The translations under genes were made by a program, and so were the position numbers. Below are positions 24,846-33,349 of a stretch of DNA of 64,000 bases, one piece after another; positions within the stretch are counted from its first letter, which is position 1, and the number at the start of each line of letters is the position of its first letter. Below the pieces are notes generated by a model, which worked only from the letters and a program-made list of their open reading frames with translations, was not told where the DNA came from and did no database searches. Source of the DNA: Streptomyces sp. QL37 (GTDB lineage: Bacteria > Actinomycetota > Actinomycetes > Streptomycetales > Streptomycetaceae); NCBI RefSeq assembly GCF_002941025.1, contig NZ_PTJS01000001.1, positions 6,791,960 to 6,855,959 of the forward strand. The letters run 5' to 3'.

Positions 24846-25663
24846 ACTCGGCGCGTACCCCCACGTATCCTACGGTTGTGGAGATTCTGTGGAGACGCGC
24901 TCCGTGGGTGTTCCAGACGCAGCGGGGGACCGGTCCGCCGGACGTTCCTCCAGCGTGAAGTCGATGTCCCGGCACGGGAATCGATGTACGCCGGCAGGCG
25001 GTTCCCTTGCCGGGTGCGCTCCCGCGTGCGTGCCGTGTCCCGGTGAACTCGACACCGGAACGCGGCCGGACGCGGGCGACCCGGACAGCGGGAAGCAGCT
25101 TCCGCCGGAGCCCGAAGTCCCCCACATCGCTCTCCCGAACCCCTCGTCGCCGTTTCCGTAGTCCCGCGGGAGACGCCTCACCCGCGGTGCGCGACCCGGT
25201 CCTCACCAGCCGCCCCCGACGCGGCTGGAACACCGGCCGAACGCCCCCGCGCGCCGCGGGCTCCTCGTGGGTGCACGCACGCTCACGGGACCGGCGCAGC
25301 GGCATCCGTCCCGTCCCCGGCCACTTCGCCGGCACGGTGCGGGACTGAACACGCCCCACCCCGGACCCGAGCCACCGCGACGGTCCGGGCCGGAACGGCG
25401 CATACCCGAACCCCATGCGCGCCGTCCCCGCCGCACCCACGCGGAAGCGGCGACACCGCACACAACACCCGTGCTCCTAGGGGCGGTTGGGACGCCCGTC
25501 GTACGTCAGCAGTGCCGGCCCCGGCCGGCGGGTGCCGCGCGGCACCCGCGGGTGGTCCGGCCTGTCCCGCAGTGCTCTTCCCTTCGCCCCACCACCCAGC
25601 GCCTGCCACGCGGCCCCTGCGCTCGGCCCGCGTGCGCGCCCATGACCGAGAGGGTTCCGAACC
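24846..25663. other. 818-bp region without a recognisable gene
   Basis: All open frames here are short, in both directions, and have Arg/Pro/Ser-rich translations of shadow type. No ribosome site leads into them. Direct repetition of 'ccgaacca' flanks the P450 start codon. Nothing further was recognised; a small RNA cannot be excluded. Confidence 0.5.
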
Positions 25664-26908
25664 ATGAGCATCCGAACCACGGCGATCACGACCTGCCCGA
25701 TCCACCTCGACGCCTCCGGCGCCGACCCGCACGACGAGATCGCCCGCATCCGCGAGCAGGGTCCGGTGGTCCAGGTCGCCCTCCCCGGAGGCATCCTGGC
25801 CTGGTCGGTCACCAGCATGGAACTCCTCAAGCAGCTGATGACCGACCCACGGGTCTCCAAGGACGCCGAGCAGCACTGGCCGGCCTGGAGACGCGGTGAG
25901 ATACCCGCCAACTGGCCGCTCACCCTGTGGGTTTCCGTACGCAGCATGATCACCGCCTACGGTGAGGACCACGTCCGGCTGCGCAAGCTCGTCGCCCAGG
26001 CCTTCACCGCCCGCAACATCAGCACGCTCCGGCCTCGCATCGAGGAGATCACGCGGGTGCTCCTCGACGGCCTCGACGAGCTGCCGAAGGGCGCCGAGGT
26101 CGACCTGCGCGCCCGGTTCGCCGTGCCGCTCCCCGTCCAGGCCGTCTGCGACCTCCTCGGCATCCCCGAGGAGATGCGCGGACCGCTGCAGGAGACCATC
26201 GGCCTGACCTTTCTCACCTCCGTCGGGCCGTCCGCGAACGAGGAGAACATCCGCGAGCTGTACGGGGTTCTGGCCGCGCTCGTCGCCGCCAGACGCGAGA
26301 CGCCCGGCGACGACCTGATCACCCGCCTCGTCGCCGTACGCGACGAACAGGACGGAACCGCCCTCAGCCGGCAGGAGCTCCTCGACACCCTGCTCCTGAT
26401 CATCTCGGCCGGCTACGAGACCACCGTCAACCTCCTCGACCACGCGGTCCACCGCCTGCTGAGCAACCCCGCCCAGCTGGAACTCGTCCGCTCCGGCCGC
26501 GCGACCTGGGAGGACGTGGTGGAGGAGACCCTGCGCTGCGAACCCTCCGGCTTCCACGTCCCGCTGCGCTACGCCGTCGAGGACATGGAGATCGGCGGCG
26601 TGCGCATCGCCCAGGGCGACCCGATCCTGGTGTCCGTGGCCGGGGCCGGACGCGATCCGCAGGTGCACGGACCCGACGCGGCCGAGTTCGACATCACCCG
26701 CCCCACCCGCCGCGAGCACATCACCTTCGGCCACGGGGTCCACCACTGCATCGGCGCACCGCTGGCGCGCATGGAGGCGGTCGTCGCCCTGAAGGCCCTC
26801 TTCGGCCGTTACCCGGACCTGTGCCTGGCCCGCCCCGGTGAGGACCTGCCGTTGCTGCCGAGCTTCATCACCAACGGCCACCGGGAACTGCCGGTCCGCC
26901 TGGGGTGA
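25664..26908 (+). CDS. Cytochrome P450 monooxygenase
   Basis: This 414-residue soluble bacterial P450 has the I-helix oxygen-binding 'LLIISAGYETTVNL', the K-helix ExxR in 'EETLRCEPSG', and the heme-ligand Cys362 in 'FGHGVHHCIGAPLAR'. No ferredoxin gene accompanies it. Because AfsA, a reductase and two receptors lie beside it, the P450 may modify a signalling lactone. P450 genes accompany hormone biosynthesis in the avenolide and tylosin systems. Alternatively it tailors a product of the neighbouring cluster. 'gagaggg' upstream of the ATG is the ribosome site. Confidence 0.92.
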   Translation: MSIRTTAITTCPIHLDASGADPHDEIARIREQGPVVQVALPGGILAWSVTSMELLKQLMTDPRVSKDAEQHWPAWRRGEIPANWPLTLWVSVRSMITAYGEDHVRLRKLVAQAFTARNISTLRPRIEEITRVLLDGLDELPKGAEVDLRARFAVPLPVQAVCDLLGIPEEMRGPLQETIGLTFLTSVGPSANEENIRELYGVLAALVAARRETPGDDLITRLVAVRDEQDGTALSRQELLDTLLLIISAGYETTVNLLDHAVHRLLSNPAQLELVRSGRATWEDVVEETLRCEPSGFHVPLRYAVEDMEIGGVRIAQGDPILVSVAGAGRDPQVHGPDAAEFDITRPTRREHITFGHGVHHCIGAPLARMEAVVALKALFGRYPDLCLARPGEDLPLLPSFITNGHRELPVRLG

Positions 26909-26918
26909 CGCCGGAGCG

Positions 26919-26956
26919 CCGGGCGGCGTCGCACCTGGGGATGCGGCGCCGCCCGG
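26919..26956. terminator. Stem-loop after the P450 gene
   Basis: A 10-bp GC stem (26919-26928 with 26947-26956) plus a short inner pairing lies between convergent genes. Confidence 0.55.
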
Positions 26957-27064
26957 TCGGGTGCGCGTGTACATATCGGTGAGTACGGAGACGGGGGAGC
27001 GCGGAACCGCCCCACGGGGGAGCGGGCCCGGGAGCACGGCTCCGTTCCCCGGGCGGCGGGCCGC

Positions 27065-27910
27065 TCAGCTGCCGGGGAAGCGGTGTGCGTGGTCGTCCGC
27101 CCAGCCGCGGAACGTGCCCGCGGCGCGGCCCGTCAGTGAGGCGAGTGCGTCGCCGCGCAGCGCCTTGCCGCCCCCGGCCTGCAGGGCCGCCCGCTTCATG
27201 AGCGCCTCGACCACGGGGGGCGGGTAACTCTGTGCCAGGCGCTCGCGTGCCTCCCGGACCGTCCACTCGCGGAACCGCAGCGGGCGCCCGAGTGCTTCGC
27301 CGAGGATGCGCGCCTGCTCACGGGCGCTGAGCTGCTCGGGACCCACGAGTGTGTATGTCCTGCCCGCGTGTTCTCTCTCCGTGAGCGCCCGCACGGCGAC
27401 CCGGGCGACGTCGCGCGGGTCCACCGGCGCGTTGGAGGCGTTGCCGTACAACGCGCCCACCGTGCCGTCCCGTCCGATGCTGTCGGCCCAGGACAGGGTG
27501 TTCGACATGAACGCCCGTGGGCGGAGCAGGGTCCAGCCGATCCCGCAGGAGCGCACCTCCTCCTCCATGGCCCTCTGGCGAAGGGTGAGGAAGTCGTCGG
27601 TGTCGTCCCCGACGACCGCTGCCGACAGCTTGACCACGTGGCCGACGCCCTCGGCGACGGCGGCCTCCAGGAAGCGCTCGTCATGTGGCTCGGCCGGGTG
27701 GCAAGTGACCAGGAACGCGGCCCGCACCCCGCTCAGTGCTCTCGTCAGCGAGTCGGGCCGGGCGAAGTCCGCGACGACGGTCTCCACCCGGGGGCCGGAC
27801 ACGGCGGGGCGTGCGGGGGTGCGGCTCATCAGCCGTACGGCGTGGTCCGCCGCGAGCTGCCGCGCCACCTCCCGCCCCACCGTGCCGGTGGCGCCGGTGA
27901 CCAGGATCAA
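27065..27910 (-). CDS. NmrA-like NAD(P)-dependent reductase coupled to AfsA
   Basis: This 281-residue protein has a Rossmann glycine motif in 'MILVTGATGTVGREVARQLA' and the extended-SDR/NmrA features 'VRAAFLVTCHPAEPHDERFL', 'VKLSAAVVGDD' and 'WTLLRPRAFMSN'. It starts with TTG overlapping the AfsA stop (TTGA), with 'ggaga' upstream, so translation is coupled. In butyrolactone systems a reductase converts the 6-keto or butenolide intermediate made by AfsA-type enzymes. This protein is the natural candidate, although NmrA-like proteins can also be redox sensors or quinone reductases. Confidence 0.85.
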   Translation of the reverse strand: MILVTGATGTVGREVARQLAADHAVRLMSRTPARPAVSGPRVETVVADFARPDSLTRALSGVRAAFLVTCHPAEPHDERFLEAAVAEGVGHVVKLSAAVVGDDTDDFLTLRQRAMEEEVRSCGIGWTLLRPRAFMSNTLSWADSIGRDGTVGALYGNASNAPVDPRDVARVAVRALTEREHAGRTYTLVGPEQLSAREQARILGEALGRPLRFREWTVREARERLAQSYPPPVVEALMKRAALQAGGGKALRGDALASLTGRAAGTFRGWADDHAHRFPGS

Positions 27911-28821
27911 GCCGGTCTCCGGGACTGCCCCGCCGAGAAGACCGAGGTGAACACTGCTTCCCCGTCCTGGTGGCCGGTGACCTTCATCGTCCAGTCGGCC
28001 CCCGACAGGGACACGTCGGTGACCTCCATGAGCAGGGGCCGGGAGAACTCCGCGTACCGGTGGAAGGTGTTGTCACCGGTCCAGGGCGCGAAGGCGGAGG
28101 GGCCGATGGTGGCGTGCGCGGCCTGGCGGGCGGCCTCGATGAGGACCATGCCCGGCACGTGGTCCTTGGGGCCCTGGTAGAGCGTGCGGTGACCGGTGTC
28201 GATCTTGAGGATCCAGTGGCCCCAGATACCGGTGGGAAGGAGCAGGACGTCCTTCGAGCGGAGGCGTCCCACGAGTTGGGCCGGCACATCGGGTGCGTAC
28301 TGCCGGGGCAGGGGCTGCTGTGTGAAGGCGCCCCGCACACGACGGTAGGCGCGGGCACTGATCAGGTTGATCCGGCTGACACCGGTGCCGGCCTCCCGGC
28401 CGTCGCGGCCGACCGTGACGGTGGCGCGCATGCCGGACAGCATGCGTCCGCGGTAGGTGAGTTCGTCGAAGACGACCTCGATCTCGACGTCCGGCTTGCA
28501 GCCGACGAGAAGGTGCTGGGGCCGGCAGGTGAAGTCCAGCGAGTGCATCAGGTAGTGCGTGTCGAGCGGGACGTCGTAAGCGGCATGACCGAGCAGAATC
28601 GTACTCTGACGCATGGATTCCACCAGCAACAGCGGATCGTGGTATCCGCCGACCGGCGCGAAGAACGGGTGTTCTTCGGGCCAGTTGCCTTCGACGAGGA
28701 AACGGTGCTCCGAGAGGCGTTTCCAGTGCGTCGGTACGACGTCCTGCGGTCTCTCGCGGTGTGCCCACTGCATGGGCACGGAAGTGGGCTTCCGGGCGCC
28801 AGCGTTGATGATGTCTAACAC
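27907..28821 (-). CDS. afsA: AfsA/ScbA-family gamma-butyrolactone biosynthesis enzyme
   Basis: The protein has two hotdog AfsA domains. The first contains 'EEHPFFAPVGGYHDPLLLVE' and 'DVPLDTHYLMHSLDF'; the second contains 'PKDHVPGMVLIEAARQAAHA' with 'FHRYAEFSRPLLMEV'. AfsA proteins couple a beta-ketoacyl chain to dihydroxyacetone phosphate, the first committed step to A-factor-type hormones. I place the start at the GTG at 28821 (304 residues), with 'ggggggatc' just upstream. The frame is also open from a TTG at 28851. Codon two of the GTG version is TTA (28816-28818), the rare codon read by the bldA tRNA. It is divergent from a receptor gene, the classic arrangement. Confidence 0.93.
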   Translation of the reverse strand: MLDIINAGARKPTSVPMQWAHRERPQDVVPTHWKRLSEHRFLVEGNWPEEHPFFAPVGGYHDPLLLVESMRQSTILLGHAAYDVPLDTHYLMHSLDFTCRPQHLLVGCKPDVEIEVVFDELTYRGRMLSGMRATVTVGRDGREAGTGVSRINLISARAYRRVRGAFTQQPLPRQYAPDVPAQLVGRLRSKDVLLLPTGIWGHWILKIDTGHRTLYQGPKDHVPGMVLIEAARQAAHATIGPSAFAPWTGDNTFHRYAEFSRPLLMEVTDVSLSGADWTMKVTGHQDGEAVFTSVFSAGQSRRPA

Positions 28822-29075
28822 GATCCCCCCAAGGAAACGTTGTTGGCGCAACGTTACGTACCCCAGGATATTCTTTTCAACGGCTTGCTATGTGACGCGA
28901 ATCACACTACCCGGAATCGAATAAGTGCAGGTCACAAGTGATCTAGAGGCGATCTTACGTTTTGTGAATGTTTTGAGTGGGCTGGAAGGTGCGCCTCCGG
29001 GAGGCGCGGGAACGCCTTCCGGGCGACAGATTCGTACGTTAACGTTTTTCTCGCTTCCGGAGCACAGAGCGAGGG
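28822..29075. promoter_or_regulatory. Shared afsA / receptor control region with two dyads
   Basis: This AT-rich divergent promoter region carries AACGTTG-N6-CAACGTT at 28836-28855 next to the AfsA start, a good place for the receptor to act. It also carries TGTGAcgcgaaTCACA at 28891-28906, which fits the Crp consensus TGTGA-N6-TCACA exactly. Further aacgtt repeats lie near 29040. Binding is inferred from pattern only. Confidence 0.6.
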
Positions 29076-29771
29076 ATGAACTTGACCAAACAGGACCGGG
29101 CGGCTCGAACCCGGCAGAAACTCATCGAGGCCGCCGCGATCGTCTTCGACCGGCGCGGCTACGAGGCCACCACCCTCAGCGAGATCGCCACCGCGGCCGG
29201 AACGACCAAGGGGGCCATCTACTTCCACTTCAGGAACAAGGACGACCTGGCTCAGATAATCCTCGCCGAGCAGCAGCAGACCGAGGAACTGGCCCTGCGA
29301 CCGCAGCCCGTCAAGCTCCAGGAGCTCGTCGACTCCGGGATGGTCTTCGCAGAACGCCTGCGTACCGACCCGCTGGTCCGTGCCAGTGTCCGGCTCAGTC
29401 TGGACCAGCAGGCCACCGGCATCGACCGCGGCGGTGTGTTCCGCGCCTGGCGGGATGCCAACCTGGCCATCCTCCAGGAAGCACAGGAACGAGATGAACT
29501 CCGTTGCCACGTAGACCTTTTGGCGACTGCGGAACTGTTCGTGGGCACCTTCGCGGGTCTCCAGCAGATGTCGCAGCTACTCAGTGACTACGACGACCTG
29601 CCGGACCGTGTGACGGTGCTGCTGACGCACCTCATGCCCAGCATCGCCGTCCCCCCGGTACTCGGCGTGCTCGACATGTGCGCGCAGCGCGGCGCCCACC
29701 TGATTGCGGCAGCGAAGCCGAGAGGAGGCGGGGACTCCGTGGTGGAGGAGCCGGCCGCCGCGCAGGGCTGA
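29076..29771 (+). CDS. Gamma-butyrolactone receptor, TetR family (ArpA/ScbR type)
   Basis: This 231-residue protein begins 'KQDRAARTRQKLIEAAAIVF' and has 'LSEIATAAGTTKGAIYFHF', the DNA-binding signature of ArpA/ScbR receptors. The ligand domain contains 'DPLVRASVRLSLDQQATGID' and the conserved Trp in 'VFRAWRDANLAIL'. It should repress afsA and target genes until the hormone binds. Start choice: the ATG at 29076 has GAGGG immediately adjacent, too close for normal use. A TTG two codons later (29082) has ideal spacing from the same GAGGG, so the true start may be 29082. The 40-residue tail after 'IAVPPVLGVLD' is less conserved. Confidence 0.92.
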   Translation: MNLTKQDRAARTRQKLIEAAAIVFDRRGYEATTLSEIATAAGTTKGAIYFHFRNKDDLAQIILAEQQQTEELALRPQPVKLQELVDSGMVFAERLRTDPLVRASVRLSLDQQATGIDRGGVFRAWRDANLAILQEAQERDELRCHVDLLATAELFVGTFAGLQQMSQLLSDYDDLPDRVTVLLTHLMPSIAVPPVLGVLDMCAQRGAHLIAAAKPRGGGDSVVEEPAAAQG

Positions 29772-29984
29772 CGGCCGCCGGACTCGCTGTCACCGGGGTG
29801 CGGGCGGAGTCCCCGCGTGATCGAGGGCGAGGCGAGGGCGGGGAGCAGCTGGTCATGTCCGCGGCAGCCGCAGTCGCGGGCCAGGATTTCGGGAAGGAGC
29901 CGGGCCGAGGGGGCCACGGCGGTGCCAGGGCCGGGCGGAACCTGAATAGCCGCCCCTGACGGGTGGGCGCTCGGGCCCGACCGG

Positions 29985-30917
29985 CTATGTCCTGTGGCGC
30001 GGGCGGCTCGACGCCTTCTTCGTCTTCGCGCCCTGATCCCTCGACGTACCGGCCGCGCTCCTGGCCTTCTTCGCCGTTGGCTTCGCTGCGGACGCCTTCT
30101 TGGCCACGGCCTTCCCGGCGGGGGCGGTCCTCTTCCTCGGTGCCGCGGATCCGGCTGCCGTCTTCCTGCCCCGGCTCTCCTTGTCCGCGGGAGCCGCGCG
30201 ACGGGGCCTGTCCGTACCGGTGGAGCCACGCTCCGGGGCACGGCGCCGCCGGCGGGCAGCCGGGCGCTCAGGTTCTTCCTCCTCTTCCGCCCCGTCCTCC
30301 TCGCCGTCGAGCTCTTCCTCACCGACCTCCTCGACCGCGTCCGCGGCGCCGCGGCCCACGTCCTCCACGGCGCCGCCCGCTCCACCGCCCACGTCCTCCA
30401 CGGCGCCGGCCGTGCCCGCACCGACGGATTCGACCGCGGTCCCCGCTCCTCGGCCGACCTCGTTCACAGCCGCGCCGGCGCCCTTGCCCAGCTCTCCCGC
30501 CGCCCGACCGGTACCGGCCCCGACCTCCTCGGCCGCCGCACCCACTCCACGGGTCAGCTGCTCGAGGATCTGGGGGTTGCGGTCCACCGTGGCCAGCAGC
30601 CGGGTCACGACGGCGGCGATGTGGTGGAGCCGCACCTTGAGCTGTGCCTGGACGTCCACACCTTCGATATCCAGCTGGACCCGCCCGAGCCGCACGTCCG
30701 CCCCGACGTTCAGCTTGAGGAGGTCCAGCACCTCGGCCTGCAGGGAGACGTGTGCCTCCAGGTCGTCGACCTCCAGGTCCAGCTTGTCCACATGGAGGGA
30801 CGGTACGTCCAGGAAGACATCTGACGGCCCCTCATCGGGACCGCCGTCGTCCCCCGGGGCCGCGATCTCGGCGTCCGGGTCCCGGCCCTCGCGGCCGGTG
30901 CTGTCGGAGCTGGGCAT
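29985..30917 (-). CDS. Hypothetical protein with amphipathic repeats and histone H1-like basic tail
   Basis: I do not recognise a characterised family. The 310-residue product from the ATG at 30917 has three parts. Residues 1-110 are acidic and patterned ('VDKLDLEVDDLEAHVSLQAE', 'RLGRVQLDIEGVDVQAQ'), as in Streptomyces proteins of unknown function. Residues 120-200 are alanine/glycine repeats with a 'VGxGAGxAVE' period, suggesting an amphipathic helix. After an acidic stretch comes a Lys/Ala/Pro tail ('KKASAAKPTAKKARSAAG') like that of actinobacterial histone-like proteins. Nucleic acid or polyanion binding by the tail is an inference. It stands alone on the minus strand. Confidence 0.7.
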   Translation of the reverse strand: MPSSDSTGREGRDPDAEIAAPGDDGGPDEGPSDVFLDVPSLHVDKLDLEVDDLEAHVSLQAEVLDLLKLNVGADVRLGRVQLDIEGVDVQAQLKVRLHHIAAVVTRLLATVDRNPQILEQLTRGVGAAAEEVGAGTGRAAGELGKGAGAAVNEVGRGAGTAVESVGAGTAGAVEDVGGGAGGAVEDVGRGAADAVEEVGEEELDGEEDGAEEEEEPERPAARRRRRAPERGSTGTDRPRRAAPADKESRGRKTAAGSAAPRKRTAPAGKAVAKKASAAKPTAKKARSAAGTSRDQGAKTKKASSRPRHRT

Positions 30918-31024
30918 GACGCGCGCACATCCTCGGTAGGTTCCCCGAGCAGGATCCTCACGTCCAAGTGTCGACCGGGCGAAACCATGACGCAATCGCC
31001 GGTGCCGTGCGCCGCCGGACGGCA

Positions 31025-31068
31025 CGGCCCGCCCCCACCGGCCTGGTGCGACAGGTGGGGGCGGGCCG
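31025..31068. terminator. Terminator of the family 3 pectate lyase gene
   Basis: A perfect 15-bp stem (31025-31039 with 31054-31068) with a 14-nt loop lies 23 bp past the stop of the minus-strand pectate lyase gene. Confidence 0.8.
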
Positions 31069-31091
31069 CCCGGCAGATCCGGGCCAGGTGC

Positions 31092-31940
31092 CTACTCGTA
31101 GCTGATGTCCGACTCGGAGTAGAGGCAGTACTTGCCGTCGGGGCCGCTGCCCACCTCTTCCGGCTCGTCACCGCTGTCGTTGCCCTCGTAGCGGACGCAC
31201 GGTTCGATCTTCTTGCCGCTGTCGCCGTGGATCCGGATCGAGCTCAGCGTGGCGGTGTCCCCGTAGTTGCTGTTGATGCCGACCAGGGACTTGCCCGGTG
31301 CCGTGACGTCGACGTCCTTCACGACGATGTCGCGCTTGTACATCGTGGAGCAGTTGCCGCAGGACCGGACGAGCTTGCCGAAGTCCTCGACCTGGAAGCC
31401 CGAGATGGTCAGCTTGCCCGCGCCGTTGAACTGGAACACCTTGTCGTCGGCCTCCTTGGCGCCGCCGCCGTTCACCGTGTACACGGAGCCCGACGACTTG
31501 CCCTTGAAGGAGGCGGCGTCCTCGCCGACGTCCGTCCACCAGACGTTCTCGAGGGTGCAGCTGCCCGAACAGTGCACGCCGTCGGCGGCGGGTGAGCCCA
31601 GGACGACGTTCTTGAGAGTCGCCCCGTCGGCGAGTTCGAAGAGTGCGTCCTGGCCCTCCTCCTGACCGTCACCGCCGAGGTCGCCCTCGCCGTAGAACTC
31701 CTTGAGGTCGCCGTCGTACGTCCCCGAGACCTCGATGGTCTCCGAGACGGCCTGGCTGCCGCTGGGGGTGGGCCACTCGGCCGCGGCGGCCGTCGTCCCG
31801 TCCGCCGTCGCCGCACCGGCCGGCTGGAGCATCACGTTCGTGGCCAGGGCTGCACCGGTGAGGCCCAGGGCCGCGGTCAGCGCGGCTGCCATGCGGCGCT
31901 TTCCGGGGCGGCGGCGGTGCTTGTGCGCTCGTTCACTCAT
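31092..31940 (-). CDS. Secreted pectate lyase, polysaccharide lyase family 3
   Basis: This 282-residue protein has a basic leader ('HKHRRRPGKRRMAAALTAAL') and a signal peptide ending near 'QPAGAATADG'. Family 3 features: short beta-helix 'FELADGATLKNVVLGSPAAD', 'GVHCSGSCTLENVWWTDVGE', 'SSGSVYTVNGGGAKEADDKV', 'FGKLVRSCGNCS', and a C-terminal 'PDGKYCLYSESDISYE'. The Cys residues suggest disulfides outside the cell. It should cleave low-methyl pectin. It is 23 kb from the main pectin locus, transcribed alone. Confidence 0.92.
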   Translation of the reverse strand: MSERAHKHRRRPGKRRMAAALTAALGLTGAALATNVMLQPAGAATADGTTAAAAEWPTPSGSQAVSETIEVSGTYDGDLKEFYGEGDLGGDGQEEGQDALFELADGATLKNVVLGSPAADGVHCSGSCTLENVWWTDVGEDAASFKGKSSGSVYTVNGGGAKEADDKVFQFNGAGKLTISGFQVEDFGKLVRSCGNCSTMYKRDIVVKDVDVTAPGKSLVGINSNYGDTATLSSIRIHGDSGKKIEPCVRYEGNDSGDEPEEVGSGPDGKYCLYSESDISYE

Positions 31941-32066
31941 GTTGGCTGGTCCCGATTCCTAGAAGGTGGGGGGAGCGTCTTGCACACCTGAGTCGCCACC
32001 GTCCACGGAAGGGTTGCCGGGTCCCGCGAGTGTTTCCGACGGCGCCCGGCGGACTCCGTCCGGCGC

Positions 32067-32777
32067 TCAGCGCGTGGCGCTGAAGTCCCCGCCCACCGAC
32101 ACCGGGCCCGCCGCCGCACGCGCCCGCGCGGTGTAGTCGTCGCGGCCCGAGTCACGGGTGCCCTCCGCGTGGTTGTACTGCCCCGCGAAGGTGTGCGTAC
32201 CGGTCGGCACGCTCCGTCCCGGCTTCAGGGCCCAGCGGTAGACGAGGAAGCCGTCCTCCTCGCGCGCCGACACCGCGAAGTCCTGCTCCGGCAGCGAGCG
32301 CCAGGAGCCGGTGGTGGCCACCCCGCCGTTCAGCGCGATCCGCAGCTCGACGGTGAGCGCGGACAGCGGCCGGGACGTCTTGACCGTCACTTCGCTCTGC
32401 GCCCAGTAGTCGTTGCTGTTCGGGTTCAGCGAACCGTCCGACCACAGTGGGCCCTTCCCCGCGGGCAGGGCACCGCCCCGGCCCGGGGACGGCGTCGTGA
32501 CGGTCGGTGACGCGGGCTCGGCGGCCACCCGCTGCCCGCCCGCCGGATCCTCCCGGCCCGCGGAAGTGACCGCGAACGCCCCGGCCGTCAGCACCCCGCA
32601 CACCGCGACCGTCGCGCCGGCGACCCGCAGCCACGGCATCGGCGTGCGCGGGGCGCGCGCGGGACGGGCCGGCGGTTCCTCCGCCATGCCGCGCTCGATC
32701 CGGGCCAGCATCCGTGCCCGGTCGGGGCGGTGCGAAGCGGCGGCGGTGCGCAGCCGCTCCCGCAGGTCCTCGTCCAT
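32067..32777 (-). CDS. Single-pass membrane protein partner of the ECF sigma factor (putative anti-sigma)
   Basis: About 236 residues from the ATG at 32777, which overlaps the sigma-factor stop (TGATG), so the two are translationally coupled. The N-terminal 45 residues ('DEDLRERLRTAAASHRPDRA', 'RMLARIERGM') form a short cytoplasmic helix region. One transmembrane segment follows ('WLRVAGATVAVCGVLTAGAF'), then an extracytoplasmic beta-rich domain ('SNDYWAQSEVTVKTSRPLSA'). This is the layout of anti-sigma or signal-input partners of SigE-family sigma factors in Streptomyces. No zinc HxxxCxxC anti-sigma motif is present, so the mechanism is uncertain. Confidence 0.75.
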   Translation of the reverse strand: MDEDLRERLRTAAASHRPDRARMLARIERGMAEEPPARPARAPRTPMPWLRVAGATVAVCGVLTAGAFAVTSAGREDPAGGQRVAAEPASPTVTTPSPGRGGALPAGKGPLWSDGSLNPNSNDYWAQSEVTVKTSRPLSALTVELRIALNGGVATTGSWRSLPEQDFAVSAREEDGFLVYRWALKPGRSVPTGTHTFAGQYNHAEGTRDSGRDDYTARARAAAGPVSVGGDFSATR

Positions 32778-33349
32778 CACTGCCTTCCTCCGGTGCGCTG
32801 CCCGGCGGCCGCCACCTGCACCTGTGCCGCCGGGGTCTCGGGCCCCAGCAGCCGCTGGAGTTCCGCCACACCGCGCGAGGTCTGGCTCTTCACCGTACCC
32901 ACCGAGACCCCGAGGACCAGAGCCGTGTCGCGTTCCGACAGGTCGAAGGCGTGCCGCAGCACCACGCACGCGCGCTTGCGGAACGGCAGGCGGCGCAGGG
33001 CGCCTTGGACGTCCACCACGGCCGACACGTCGGGGCCGTCCGCCGCGTAGCCGTCCCCGGCGCCGCGCGGCGCCCAGAACAGCGCGATCCTCCGGCGCTC
33101 ACGCACCGCGCTGCGGATGCGCGTACGGGCCAGGTTGGCGACGACCCCCCTCGCGTACGCCACGGGGTGGTCGGCGCCTCTGACCCGGTCCCAGCGGTGC
33201 CAGAGCGCCATGAGCGCGTCGGCGGCCAGGTCGTCCGCCGCATCGGCCTCGCCCGTCAGCAGATGGGCGAGCCGGGCGAGTTCGGCGTAATGCGCCTCGA
33301 AGAACGCATGGAACTCGGCGGCAGCGGCATCATCCACGACTGTGCCCAC
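32777..33349 (-). CDS. ECF RNA polymerase sigma factor, SigE family
   Basis: About 190 residues from a GTG at 33349 with 'gaggagagg' ideally placed upstream. Region 2 is 'AHYAELARLAHLLTGEADAA' with 'ALMALWHRWDRV'; region 4 is 'QGALRRLPFRKRACVVLRHA' followed by 'FDLSERDTALVLGVSVGTVK'. The SigE-family members of actinobacteria share this 'LPxxxRACVVLR' helix and a short C-terminal extension. It directs RNA polymerase to unknown promoters and is probably held by the coupled membrane protein downstream. Its promoter lies in the 321-bp gap shared with the purine permease. Confidence 0.9.
   Translation of the reverse strand: MGTVVDDAAAAEFHAFFEAHYAELARLAHLLTGEADAADDLAADALMALWHRWDRVRGADHPVAYARGVVANLARTRIRSAVRERRRIALFWAPRGAGDGYAADGPDVSAVVDVQGALRRLPFRKRACVVLRHAFDLSERDTALVLGVSVGTVKSQTSRGVAELQRLLGPETPAAQVQVAAAGQRTGGRQ

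Noticed and set aside
24846..25663. Several short frames in the gap before the P450 gene
   Set aside because: None has a ribosome site, family motif or convincing codon pattern.
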